Source: Tigriopus japonicus (lineage: Eukaryota; Arthropoda; Copepoda; Harpacticoida; Harpacticidae). Taken from it: a stretch of DNA of 64,000 nucleotides. Shown here piece after piece: positions 21,506 through 32,965 of the stretch. A program made the position numbers and the translations under genes. The notes beneath the pieces are model-generated. The model made no database searches and was not told where the DNA came from. It was given only the letters and a program-made list of their open reading frames with translations. The stretch is taken from positions 5,024,820 through 5,088,819 of the forward strand of contig CM021315.1 of assembly GCA_010645155.1 (NCBI GenBank). The letters run 5' to 3'. How positions within the stretch are numbered: position 1 is the stretch's first letter; each line of letters opens with the position of its first letter.

Positions 21506-22572
21506 TTGTTAATAAAAAAACCAAGTAAATTTGCATACCTTGAATCCCTTAGAAATCCAGGTAGCTTCCATCACTAGAGTTCTTTGAAACACTGTTTGCC
21601 ACTATGCTGACACTGCATTTGTTCTCTAGCAAGGTGAATCAAACTTTTGGAAGCCATTGCAATCCTCAGAACATTAAGCCCTGTTTCTCTAAGTTGTGTT
21701 CCTCATAGAGGTCTATAGAGTGGCGATACTAGAGCAGGCTGGTCATGAAATTTCATTGTGAGCAGCAAGGGCTGTTTATCATTAGCGACTAGTTGAAACT
21801 TGCCCAAACAAAGGTATTAGTAGAAGGCACATTCATGAAAAGCATTGTTTTTTGGCCATGTGGTCTCCTGTCTATGCTTTGCTTCTCCCAAATTATATTA
21901 AGGTGCTAAATGAAGATGATAATTCAATTCACAGGCATTAGTTCACGCAATTACAGGATTTGGCATTGAAAATATGTCTTGCCCACTTCCATTTGTACTA
22001 TGATCTTCCTCTTGTTTGGGCAAGTATTTCACAATATTCTTCGGAAATATTTCTTCAACTTCTGGCCAGATTCAGCAATAAGCAAGACAGACAAAATGAC
22101 AAGAATTGCCTCTCTTTACTCCTCTAAGGTGTTCCTCTCATCAAAGTTTTGTCAGGATTGCCAAATTTTAGCATTTAAGTCACTCAAATACGTATTTTCC
22201 TTGATCTTGGAACCCAAGCAGCCTTGCGTTGTTTCAAAACTGGCAATCCTTTCAATCAAGTTGCCAACCAGAGGAAGGTTAAAATGTGGATGGGAGGCTA
22301 CTTTAGCATTAGGCAAATCCATTAGGAGATTCCTAGCTATACAAAAAGCAAGTCTGTGATGCAAAGGTAGTTTGTCTCCAAGCCTGATTCACAGGGTAAT
22401 TTTGCCGCTGCAACAAGCAAGTTGATGGGTTAACTTTAACATATTTCAAAACTTACAAATACCACCTCATTTTAAAATTGACCACAAATTGAGATTGATT
22501 TACAGAACACAACTGTTCTTTTAGTAATTTGAGTAATGTCAAATTTAGGTTTCTTGAATTAAAATCACTAAT
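21506..22572. other. Gene-less stretch with one weak minus-strand frame
   Basis: Minus-strand codons at 22364-22152 give LPNAKVASHPHFNLPLVGNL, which looks somewhat protein-like and could be a decayed retrotransposon gag or pol piece, but I cannot name a family. The 126-codon plus-strand ORF over the same bases is probably its shadow. Confidence 0.35.
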
Positions 22573-22673
22573 CTTGGCTGAATAGTTTAAACATTAAACA
22601 AAAAGGAAAGAAAATCCAACAAAAATAACAGAGGACCTCAAGAAGAATCTCAACTCTTTCAAGCCATACATCT
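22573..22673 (+). repeat. 101-bp direct duplication, copy 1
   Basis: It matches 23233-23333 at 98 of 101 positions; the offset is exactly 660 bp with no indels. Confidence 0.9.
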
Positions 22674-23232
22674 CCAGTTGACCATGTGAGCCCAACTCCA
22701 AGCAAAACAGAGAAACCACGGGCTGACCAGTGGCAACAGTTATATTAAAGCCAAAGTACGTAGGTAGCAGTTGTAAACCTCTGGAGAAATAAGAAAAACA
22801 AACAAAGGAGGGTTGAGAATCTGTTTTCCTCAGTCGGGAGAAATTCTCTTTTGCAACAGTGTTCCTGATGGACTGCACTCTTGGTGTCAACACTGACGAC
22901 AATCATGAGTGACAAAGTTTGAATCCGCTGACAACAGATGCCACAGAAGTTGTGTGTATCTGGTCGCTTTGCGACTTATATCTGTAAAAGAAGTCTGGTT
23001 GACTGAGTGGTTCAGTGTTGCCCAAAATCAACTGTCTCTCCAAATCGAGACTTTCTCAGGCCCAAGTAGAATTTACCCGATTGATATACAAAGTTTTTCG
23101 TCAAGTAAAATGAATTTCCTAGGTATTTTTGACACAATGGTACAGGGTATTATAGCTACTTGCAAGTGCAAGGAAACTTCCAAAATGTCAAAGGGCACAG
23201 TAAATAACACCTGCTTCCTGATATACATGTTT

Positions 23233-23333
23233 CTTGGCTAAATAGTTTAAACATTAAACAAAAAGGAAAGAAAATCCAACAAAAATAACAGAGGACCTCA
23301 AGAATAATCTCATCTCTTTCAAGCCATACATCT
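23233..23333 (+). repeat. 101-bp direct duplication, copy 2
   Basis: This is the second copy of 22573-22673. The interval between copies has no recognised gene, and the outer flanks are unrelated. Confidence 0.9.
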
Positions 23334-23860
23334 GGATTACTTAATGACATTTGAGAAAGAATCAACCCTTCTGATTCATTTAGTTCAGAGATTAGAGGTC
23401 CCCAGGAAATGTCACTGAGCTGTTGGTTTATGAATTAGGATCAGACTTGCAACAAAAATTGAGTCCAGAGTGAAGAAGCAAATGCACTTTCTACACTTTA
23501 GGCATATCTGCGCCCAGATTCAGTTTCCACAATTTCACTCAACAGATGTCGTGGCTCAGTTGTGAGTCTTAAGATATATTTTATCGGCCCAAGCCGTCTT
23601 TGCTTCTTTCCTCTTGAGCTGTTGCAAGCCAGGTCAGGTGGGCAAGTGCCAGAGGCATTGGTGGAGCGAAGGAAAAGGAGCAAGCCGCTCCTCCACCTCC
23701 ACCTCTAACGCCTGCACCACCCTCCCTAGCTAGCAACAACCCAATCGGAAAATTATCTGGTTGACCAAATGGTCCAGAGGAGCCCTCAACCAACATTCTC
23801 TCCTCTTCTCTCCTTTCTCAGGCTCTTGTAGAATGTTTCCCTAATGATAGAAATAGCTAT
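23334..23860. other. Gene-less stretch
   Basis: It contains a pyrimidine-rich patch with CTCCACC words around 23685-23725. I see no convincing coding sequence. Confidence 0.45.
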
Positions 23861-23960
23861 TAATGATAATAATAATAATGTTTATTGCGACTCTTGGTCA
23901 TGTCAGGCATGTCAAAAAAGAGGTAAAAAATAAAAAGAAAAATTAAGGGCCTTTCCAAAA
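23861..23960 (-). mobile_element. 3' end of a non-LTR retrotransposon (LINE)
   Basis: On the minus strand the sequence runs GACCAAGAGTCGCAATAAACATT and ends in (ATT)n. An AATAAA-like signal followed by a simple ATT tail is the usual 3' terminus of several LINE clades. The element body is cut within about 100 bp, so it is strongly 5'-truncated. It abuts the Gypsy RNase H fragment. Confidence 0.55.
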
Positions 23961-23964
23961 TAAA

Positions 23965-24340
23965 GCAAAAAAGAGCAATGCAAAAATGTGATTACTATTT
24001 AAGGGGAATGGATAAATTCACAGTTATTACAGATCATAAATTTTAGATTGGAATAATGAAAAACCCAATTGCTGACATTTCGCACCCTCGTCTTTTACGT
24101 TTCCGAGAAGCGCTTTCTCCCTACAATTTCATTTTAAAATGGAATGCTGATAAGGACCATTTAATTGCTGATGCACTCTCCAGAGCACCAGTTTTTCCTC
24201 TCAACATGGGCAAAGAAGACAATTTTGAAATGTGCTTTAGAGTGGCGGAAGACCCTTCACTTCAAATGTTGTTTGATAACATTGATGATGATTACCGATC
24301 CCTTATAGACTCTCGCAGTTCAAAACTGGAATGTAGCTAG
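23965..24340 (+). pseudogene. Ty3/Gypsy pol fragment: RNase H C-terminal half
   Basis: The frame reads AMQKCDYYLRGMDKFTVITD, then HKF, TAG, IGIMKNPIADISHPRLLRF and KWNADKDHLIADALSRAPVF. TDHK and DALSR are the hallmark motifs of Gypsy RNase H and its junction to integrase. One in-frame TAG (24043-24045) breaks the usual HKPL position. It belongs in order after the RT fragment at 14050-14859. Confidence 0.85.
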
Positions 24341-24957
24341 TACTAAGAGACTCGGTTTATGATGAACATTCTTTTGCATTTCATGCAAGTTTCATAAGTG
24401 TTTGGTGTTTCTTTTTTATTTCATTCTGTAGCCATTTATTCCAACTTTCAAAGTTGTGTTCTAGCAAAACACCAAAATTGCTTTGGTTTGTCGAAATAGC
24501 GTTCAAAAATCCATAAGTCTGAAAGCTTCCTCATCCCCTTTTTTAAGGTCTGAAATTGATCACTCTGATTTGATCAATGGTGGCGCGTGCCTTCTCTTTT
24601 TTCCTTTTTTCTCTCTCCTCGTTTGTAGAGGGTGACTAATTTTGAAGTTGAAGGTGACATTTTAAATCACTAATAACTTCAAAATGAGGTCAAAAACTTG
24701 ATGACCCTAAAACTTTAAGACTACTTTTTCATACACTAATTAACAACTTGCTGTTAACTCCTGCCAATTTTTAATCACTGGGGGTGTAAGAGCGGCACTC
24801 AAACTTAGCAAAGTGAAGGGTGGTTTACAGGAATTTCTCGACCTTTACCCTCCAAAATATGCGATAATTGTCGCTTGAGGTCGCTTTTTTTCGACTGTCA
24901 ATACAAGCCTTGTGCAAAGAACTTGCAGTGTGGCCAAGTAGCATTTTTGATGCTAAT
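24341..24957. other. Gene-less stretch
   Basis: There is a pyrimidine tract at 24590-24630. Nothing else is recognised. Confidence 0.45.
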
Positions 24958-26444
24958 TTCGTGAATACTCAATCGCCCGTGTTTCTTTCCATAAAAATCT
25001 CAAGCTGGCCGAACTTCAGTATAGAATAAGCGAAGTTGAGGGGATGATTCACTCGAGCACAGGAGGGGACTTATCAACCTTATATAAAAAAGCTAAATCC
25101 AAAGGGGTACCAGCAATGATCCCAATAGCAACATTTACAAACCATTGTATGAAGACTTTGAGGAGGGGGAAAAGTGAAAGATTCCCTTTCCCTCCCTACC
25201 ATTTTGACCATGGCCATCCTCTACTTAAAGAAATAACCAAAGAGGAGGTTCGAGAGGCAATAAGACAACAAAAGAGTGCGGCTGCGGTATTCGACGGATT
25301 TTCGCCAAAGCATCTAAAGGCGATGGTGGAGCTACTCGAAGGACCCCTATCCATGATATACACGGACAGTCTCCGCTCCACAGAGTTTCCAAAGAGATGG
25401 CTGAACGCATTAATGTTCTTTCTCCATAAGAAAGGTCCGTTAGACAACCCTGACAACTACCGGTCCATCGCAGTACAAGACCCCTTCATGAAGGTTTTCT
25501 CGACCATCATTAAAAAGCGCCTAATAGAACACACTGAGGAAATGTCATTGCTCCCTGACTTTCAAATCGCATTCCGCAAGGGTAGAAATACAATTGGTGC
25601 AACGGCGATTCTCAATGAAGTGGCTCTCCAGAATTTGAATGGAAAACAAAGAATTTATGTGGCACTTATAGATTTCCGGAAGGGATTTGACTTTGTTAAA
25701 AGGGACAAACTCTTCCTGAAGCTTCAGTCAATGGGGATTCCCTCACCATTGTGCAAGCTTATTTACAACTCGATCCAAGCCACCAACTTTTACATCACGA
25801 GCGGGGCGAGAAAAAGTCCGCCATTCAAAACAACGAATGGTGTCCTCCAAGGCGATCCATTGAGTCCTCTTCTCTTCAATCTCTTTCTCCATGATCTGCC
25901 TGCTCACTTAGAACCAATTGAACCAAAGTTACAAGGCCATACCATTTCATACATAATGTATGCGGATGACTTGTGCCTCCTAGCGAACTCCTCCGAAAAC
26001 CTCCAAACCCAACTGGAGTGCCTTACGAAATACAGTGCAGATAACGGCTTGGAGATAAACGAAGAGAAATCTAAAATCTTAATCTTTCACAATGGGCGTC
26101 TGCCTGAGTGTGAGTTCAAGATGAATGGACGAATTCTAGAAAGAGTCAACACTTTTAACTACCTTTGCGTTACGTTCTCGAGTCAACGCTCTTTCTCAGC
26201 TCACCTGAAATCAATTACAAACAAAGCTCGGTCCAGAATTGGATACCTATTCCCAAGACTCGCCCTGAAGAATTTACCAATCTGGTTGGTTCTTGGAGTC
26301 TTTCAGTGTTTCATCCTTCCAGTCTTTGAATACGGGATAGCAATTTGGATGTCTGGAACGGTCGCCAGAGGAACATGGGATAAGATAAATCATGTATGTG
26401 TATGTATGTATTGGGTCTTGTTTAAAATAAGTTATATAAAATAA
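24958..26444 (+). mobile_element. Non-LTR retrotransposon reverse transcriptase, largely intact frame
   Basis: The uninterrupted frame continues upstream of the Met at 25044 to about 24958 without another start, so the element is 5'-truncated (no endonuclease). RT motifs appear in order: SAAAVFDGFSPKHLKAMVE (block 1), KKGPLDNPDNYRSIAV (block 2), ALIDFRKGFDFV (block A), TNGVLQGDPLSPLLFN (block B), SYIMYADDLCLLA (catalytic YADD), and a thumb region ending near CFILPVFEYGIAIW. The last 25 codons run into a TGTATGTATG repeat, so the 3' end is also lost. Clade is unassigned. It could have been inserted into the older Gypsy copy between its RNase H and integrase pieces. Confidence 0.85.
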
Positions 26445-28180
26445 GATTAAAAATGAAAGTAAAAGAGAAGGGAAAACGACCCATGAACCTCTTAAGCCAT
26501 AAGGCTTGTTTTCAAGAGGATGGTACAGATCATAGAAATGTCTTCATAAAGATTGCAATACCAACAAAAACCCGATTGTCCTTTGGAATGCTCATGAGGG
26601 CCCACTGCCATTGCATCCAACCGCTCCTCTCGGACTATTCGTGCGGTAGGGAATCAGGAAGAGTATAATGGACCTCTAGAGATATGGACGTTGGTCGAAA
26701 GCTAGATTTGATTTTGCCTGACCGGGAGCAGGCCGATATAAAAGCAACTTAACTACTCAAAGAATTCTTTAACATAGTGAATGCAATATTTCTTTTCAAA
26801 CCCAAAGAACATACCAGAGTTCCTAGTTCATGACTGGTTGAACCATTCATACACAAATGGTCTATAAGTAACATGCAGTATTATATTGTAAAGGTGTATA
26901 GTTGACACTTTAGGCTTACTTCAATGTAAGTTGTTACACTGTTAGTAGAGATAATTTTTCAGTGTGTAAGACATATGTTAAAATATCTTTTGTTATGCTT
27001 CATGGCAAGAGCCTTCCAAACTATGATCATGTAAACATGTTTCTAAAATGGACTAAACTTGACCTTAACTTCATCTTTGAACATGATTCTAATGGGTAGT
27101 CGCAGAACAGAGGGCAATCTTGTCTTGAAATGCTTCTTCATTGATATTGTTTTCCACTAAGTTATATGTACATTGTTGCAAGTGCTTCATTGGTTCAGAC
27201 CATCATAAGTACATAGTCAAAATAGTCTCATAGTTTAAATTGACCATTGTGCTTTTAATTAGAGCACTATAATAACAGAGTTGTTATTATAGTGCTCTAC
27301 TTTAAATTATGTTTATTGACTCTTAACCATGTTTGATGATGACTTAAGACTTTGTTTCCTTTATTTATAAATACAACAAAATTGAGTAATTGTCTTTGCA
27401 ATTTGCAGGGAATGGTATTTTGGTTGGTACTTTAAATACACGTTGAAATGTTTACTTACAAAGCAAAATTGATCTAAACTGCAAATCAATCTGATTATTT
27501 TTGTTTAATTTCAGTCAAAACTGATAAAATATTTCAGCACTCAAAATCCATTTTCTACTCAATTCCAAAGAAATGTAATGTACCAAGCACAATTAAGGAC
27601 AACTGAATATCAGTCAGATTATTTTTGTTTGATTTCAGTTATTTAGTTACAATGTATTAAAACTTAAAACTCTTATATTCTCCAATGAACTCATTGCTTG
27701 AATCAAATCAACTATTTCTCTTGTGCAATTTTGATCAACCTCTGTTACAGTACTCATTTTACCACTTGTTAATTTCAGAGCTAATTGTTTGGTTTGGATT
27801 ACATTGTATCTGTCATGTTGCTAATTTAAAAGGAGAGCACTTTCCTTGAAAGGCATGTAAAATCACTTCCAGTTTTCAGACACATCAGCATGTACATTTA
27901 AACTTGCACACAATCAGAAACACATTTTGCTATTACAACTGTAAGAAAAGTACTAAGTGTACAAATGAAAGATATTACTACCTAAAGGTGTTTCATAATT
28001 TATGCTATCATTTTCTCCATAGCTTTACTTTTCATTGGAATCCAGAGGCAATTAGACAAGTTAGGCAAGTATTTTTGTACCATGGAAGATCAAGTTTTGA
28101 AGAAGGAAATATCTTTCAAGCAATAAGATTTTCCCAATTTAAGGAGACTTCCTTGGTCTTTGTTTGAGAAACAAATTTAT
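26445..28180. other. AT-rich gene-less stretch
   Basis: This is low-complexity-leaning AT-rich sequence with no domain-bearing frame. The only distinct structure is the palindrome at 27261-27298. Confidence 0.5.
27261..27298. repeat. Perfect 17-bp hairpin with 4-nt loop
   Basis: AGAGCACTATAATAACA and its exact reverse complement surround GAGT. The outer 11 bases AGAGCACTATA recur as the arms of a second perfect palindrome at 30041-30066. Confidence 0.9.
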
Positions 28181-28282
28181 GATTATTTTTTTTTACATCA
28201 ATTTGAAGCCATGGTGTTTTTCATAGTGGTATCATTACACCATCCCACTTAGTTGTCTGATCATTCTGGTCATAGGTGAAAC

Positions 28283-28560
28283 TTGTCAAATATCATGAAA
28301 ATTAGGGTCTCTGTTGAGCTCTGTGGAGTAGTTGTGGAGCTCCGCTCGAGTATTCTCAAATATATGGCAAGATATCTCTCTCTTTTCGACAATAAGGAAG
28401 AGACATTGATAATCCATGGAAATCGCATAATCGTTCCATACCTTGCTACGAAAGAGATTTTAAGAATATTACACATATCTCACCAAGGCATCAACAAAAC
28501 AAGGCTGCTCAACAACTCTATTACTGGCCAGTGATCAATAATGAAATTCAGAAACATTCA
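28283..28560 (+). pseudogene. Ty3/Gypsy pol fragment: integrase zinc-binding region
   Basis: The frame reads EETLIIHGNRIIVP, then EILRILHISHQGINKT, which matches the HHCC finger region at the N-terminus of Gypsy integrases. A one-base frameshift near 28500 restores KAAQQLYYWPVINNEIQK in another frame. The catalytic DDE core is absent. It is the third pol block of what appears to be one dismembered element. Confidence 0.8.
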
Positions 28561-28622
28561 TACATACAACCAGTCCTCCTTCATTCAACCATACATACAA
28601 CCAAACATACAACCATACTACC
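28555..28622 (+). repeat. (CATACAAC)n-like microsatellite
   Basis: CATACATACAACCA words repeat about six times with interruptions, directly after the integrase fragment. Confidence 0.75.
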
Positions 28623-29124
28623 TTCACCTCCCCTCAAAACTTCAAGACAAGAAGAATAATCATTTTCTATTATCTTCGATCATTTGAATGAAAAACAGAT
28701 CGTCTTGTGAGCTAAATTGTTGTACACTGTCTAGATTTTCTTTGCCACTCATTTGCGGACAGAAAAAAAAACTAAATTTGCCCAAGAATTCATGAGCACG
28801 ACTAAAAATTAAGCTTGAAGAACGTAATCGTGGTACGAAAAAGGCAATCCCAAAGTGTTTTTTGAGACAGGCGTTTTCAGGCGATATTTGGACAGTTTCA
28901 AAAACTTGATTCAAAATTTCTTATGTGTGAAGTCGTTTTCAAATATAAGGCGTGGAAATAAGAGATCAAATGTACCCCTTTTTCCAAGTTTCTTGATTTG
29001 CCAGATGTAGCAAAAATATGGAAGAATCACATCACCAATTTCAAAGAATAACAATTTGAATTAAGGTAAGGTTTCAAACCCAAATATCTATGGGAAAGCC
29101 TGCATTTTTGTTTCATTGACTTAA
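28623..29124. other. Gene-less stretch before gap
   Basis: Nothing is recognised here. Confidence 0.45.
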
Positions 29125-29559
29125 NNNNNNNNNNNNNNNNNNNNNNNNNNNNNNNNNNNNNNNNNNNNNNNNNNNNNNNNNNNNNNNNNNNNNNNNNNNN
29201 NNNNNNNNNNNNNNNNNNNNNNNNNNNNNNNNNNNNNNNNNNNNNNNNNNNNNNNNNNNNNNNNNNNNNNNNNNNNNNNNNNNNNNNNNNNNNNNNNNNN
29301 NNNNNNNNNNNNNNNNNNNNNNNNNNNNNNNNNNNNNNNNNNNNNNNNNNNNNNNNNNNNNNNNNNNNNNNNNNNNNNNNNNNNNNNNNNNNNNNNNNNN
29401 NNNNNNNNNNNNNNNNNNNNNNNNNNNNNNNNNNNNNNNNNNNNNNNNNNNNNNNNNNNNNNNNNNNNNNNNNNNNNNNNNNNNNNNNNNNNNNNNNNNN
29501 NNNNNNNNNNNNNNNNNNNNNNNNNNNNNNNNNNNNNNNNNNNNNNNNNNNNNNNNNNN
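29125..29559. other. Assembly gap (435 N)
   Basis: A run of 435 unknown bases. Frames crossing it are meaningless. Confidence 1.
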
Positions 29560-32500
29560 CACTGATAACTTTCATGACGACTTCCTGTAATTAGAAAGTT
29601 ACAAGTGTAATTCTGGCTAGACTAATGGAGATGCTTCATTCCTTTCCTTGGCCTTGAAAAAGGGGGATGGAATCAAAACATATATCGTTTATTAATCAAT
29701 AGATAGCGTGCAAGCTTTAGTCAGGCTGCTTTGGCAAAGGGGGCGGGCGGAATGCGTTGAAATTGTGAGGAAAATGTCGCCCTCACAACTGTTGAGCGGA
29801 CAGTTACTGTGACCAAAATGCCAATCAAGATCAACTTTTTTGGTATCATTCTTGAAGCCACAAGCTAGTTTTTGTCCATATATGTATTGGATTAACCCTA
29901 CATTTAACAAAAGCTTAAATTTGTGCTCTTCCTATCATTGACTTATATTGGCAAAAAAGTTCCTAGTTGTAGAATTCAAATTCAAGGCATGGCCACCTCG
30001 TGACATCAAAACGTCAGAATTATTTTTGAGGATTATGCAGATTAGAGCACTATATAGTGCTCTAATGTAGATATTTTTTCCTGCTTATCTCTGTGACATT
30101 GGCTTGTAGTCAATGAACAAAAAAAAACCTCTAAACTGAAGGAGGAAGGTTATAAGGACCTAAATACCAAGCGCAAAATGTTGGACATTTTTAGAACAGC
30201 TTTAGAATAATTTTGTGTTTTGCCTATTTTTAGAAGAAAACCTTTCAGGTTATTTCTGGTTGAAAACTGGCTGGGAGGTGAATGTACGTACCAAGTGTTT
30301 AGCACAAAAAGTATTGACTGCTGGATTTCTTGTAATTGATAGAGAGGATTTATAAAAAGTTGCTTCTGAGTCTAAATTAACAAATGATTCTCAAAGAGCA
30401 TTCTCAAATTGTTTGGGCATTTAGCATTACCAGGTGGTTTCAAACGTTTCAAACCAATGCTGCCCAAAGTTGTTTGAAGTGCTGCTAATCATGAGTGTTT
30501 GCTGCCATTTTAGTAAGGCCATATTGCCATTTCTGCCACTTTTTAGCAAAAATATTCTCGTTTTCAATCATTTTGAGCCCACTCACAGAGAGGGCTAGTG
30601 TCAACGATGACTCTTCACCAATTAACTCAGCCTTGTTAGATCTCTGGCAAACAAGGCCAATAACAACAGGCAGGAAAAGAAAAAAATGCGGCAATCAGAA
30701 ATATGACTTGTGTGCTGCCATCTGCTTCTATCAGGCAATTCACCTAGAATTTTCTAAGACATTTGAAATAAGGGTGATCATTTTATTTGCTAACTTCTCA
30801 ACAATTTGTTAATCAATATGAACAAATACCCTTTTATCATGTAGATGGATGTCTCCGCTGACAGAACTCCACCGTACTCTGGGAATAGACTATCAATAAC
30901 ATCATGAAATCGTATTTCTTCGGAAGTACCTACTACAGAAGAAGTATCATAAAACATGTGAAAAGGACCGCAACGGAAAAAAGCGGTCACCTTTCGTATT
31001 TTCCTCCCATTGTGACAACCCCCACTTCCTTCCGCCAGAAAGATACGATAAACCTTTTGCAAATAGGTGTAACAACATCAAATGTGTTCATTAAAAATGA
31101 GGATGAGCTTTCACAAGGGAATGACTAGAGCGAGGATTAAAAGGTTCTTACCTAAAACTTTTTGAGGCGTTTTTTACATTTTCTTGAAAGCATAATTAGC
31201 GTAATAAACCTTATCGTCACTGGAAATGGGGGAAAAATGATTTTTTTGCTGAAGGCTCACAACTATGTGAAAGATGAACTATGAGAAGACCAGTCAACAG
31301 AAGACATCAATGTTAAACTAACCCCAAGAGAGCAACTTCATGGCTATATTGGACTAGATCGATTAATAAACAATGCAAGGCCATTCCAAGTCAAGTGTTG
31401 TGATGTTACTATGGCAAGAAAGCAACAAATTCCAAATGCGAAAAAGTTTCTATAGGTTCCAAAGGAAGGACAAACCCAGTGTTAAAACCCTGCAATGAAG
31501 TGTGCAAATTACTTCAATGTTTGAGGAATCCTTCAGCGGGTGTGTGCAATGTCAAAGAGGGTGGGAAGAAAACCATATCCTTTAACAAGAATCCTCCTGA
31601 GACTTCTATGAGAGTGAAAGGAATCCTTATGCCTACATGTCTTGCTTTTGCAAGTTAATGCTTCTACTCTGATACTGGATTGAAAATACTGGATTGAAAA
31701 TACAGTTGGCCTTTAAGTTGCTATTACAATTGTAATCTAAAGCAAACTGTTTTTTCGTAATGAGCCCTCCTTGAAATGTTATAAAATACACTTGATACAC
31801 TTTCACTTGAACACATGTCACTTCTCTTGTTATTTGCAATTGTTAAAATGTTATGTTGCACCAATCACTTAGAAACGAATGTTATTAGAAAAATAATCAA
31901 AATTCGTTGAATCAAAGGCAGTCAGTCGTAAGTCCTAAATTGCTGGTACCAGCATGGTGTCAACCCAAGCTGTAGGTCCTGCGACCTTGAAATGAATCTT
32001 TCGTAGAGCCATCCTTGACTTGGATCATTCCGAAATAAACCGGATACCTGATACGACAAGCGGCAGTCGGCAGTTTTTGACCAAAATAGCGGAAAAGGCA
32101 AATGTGGAAGCCAAAATGTCAATTGGCACATGGGTCTTTGAAATAGACCAGATACCTGATAGGACACAAGCCAAATTTATTTGGTTTGTTTTTCCAATTG
32201 ACATTTTTTCTCGATTTTTAAGTAAAAGAATTTTTGGACTCCTTCTTTTCCGTACTAAAACATCAGCGACATTTTTAGATTGGATTAAAATTCCAAAAAT
32301 TATCTATGGATCTGGAAATGCGGGAAAAACCTTTTCCTCTTAGAAACTGTAGAAAATGCAAAAATAAGTTTTGAATAAGTTGTAAAACACCAAAAAATCA
32401 GGCCAAACCTGCCCATAATGTCTTTAATAAGTTTTAAGCAAAGCTTTTTAACGCTTGCCCTACTAATAACGTATCTTTTTCAACAATGATAAGATACAGA

Positions 32501-32965
32501 CCCATTAGTAAGCACGCTTGAACGGAATTAAGAGCCAAAGAGGTTTTGAACACAGGCAACGCCTTGAAGTCAAGTTTGGTGACTTTGAACCAAATCTAAT
32601 ATACAATGCGCAACTTTGGATTGCTTATTTCAGGAAATATATTTGATGTTTTATGCTAAGGGATTCAAATATACTTAGATCGTAGCCCTGGAAGAATATT
32701 CGTAAAATTTTGAGATGTTTGTTTAATATGCAAGTGGGGATTCAATTTCTGTTAAGCAATTTTGCTCCTTATGAAGTACTTTGCCCACCCTTATTTAGTT
32801 ACTGGTGAAGACGCCTTTAGTTACCAATAATGAGCTTGTAGTGGGTGGGAGAGAGAGCTTTGAACGAAGTGAGGGACTTGGTTCATATCCTTGAAAGTAA
32901 TTGACTTTTAGGAATTCTACTAGGCAGCTCAATCGCTCCATTGCACATTTACATTTTAATCAACC
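29560..32965. other. Gene-less stretch upstream of the receptor cluster
   Basis: No domain-bearing frame was found. The minus-strand 90-codon ORF at 30790-31062 (TAFFRCGPFHMFYDTSSVV) looks mildly protein-like but has no recognisable family. At 32030-32165 the phrase CCNGATACCTGATANGACA occurs twice about 108 bp apart. The proximal part should contain the promoter of the first receptor gene, but I see no clear TATA box. Confidence 0.45.
30041..30066. repeat. Perfect 26-bp palindrome
   Basis: ATTAGAGCACTATATAGTGC followed by TCTAAT is identical to its own reverse complement. It shares TTAGAGCACTATA with the hairpin at 27261-27298. Confidence 0.9.

Noticed and set aside
28555..28622. CRISPR-like array
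   Set aside because: CATACAAC repeats have no spacers and are a simple microsatellite.
29027..29575. ORFs across the N run
   Set aside because: They are artefacts of unknown bases.
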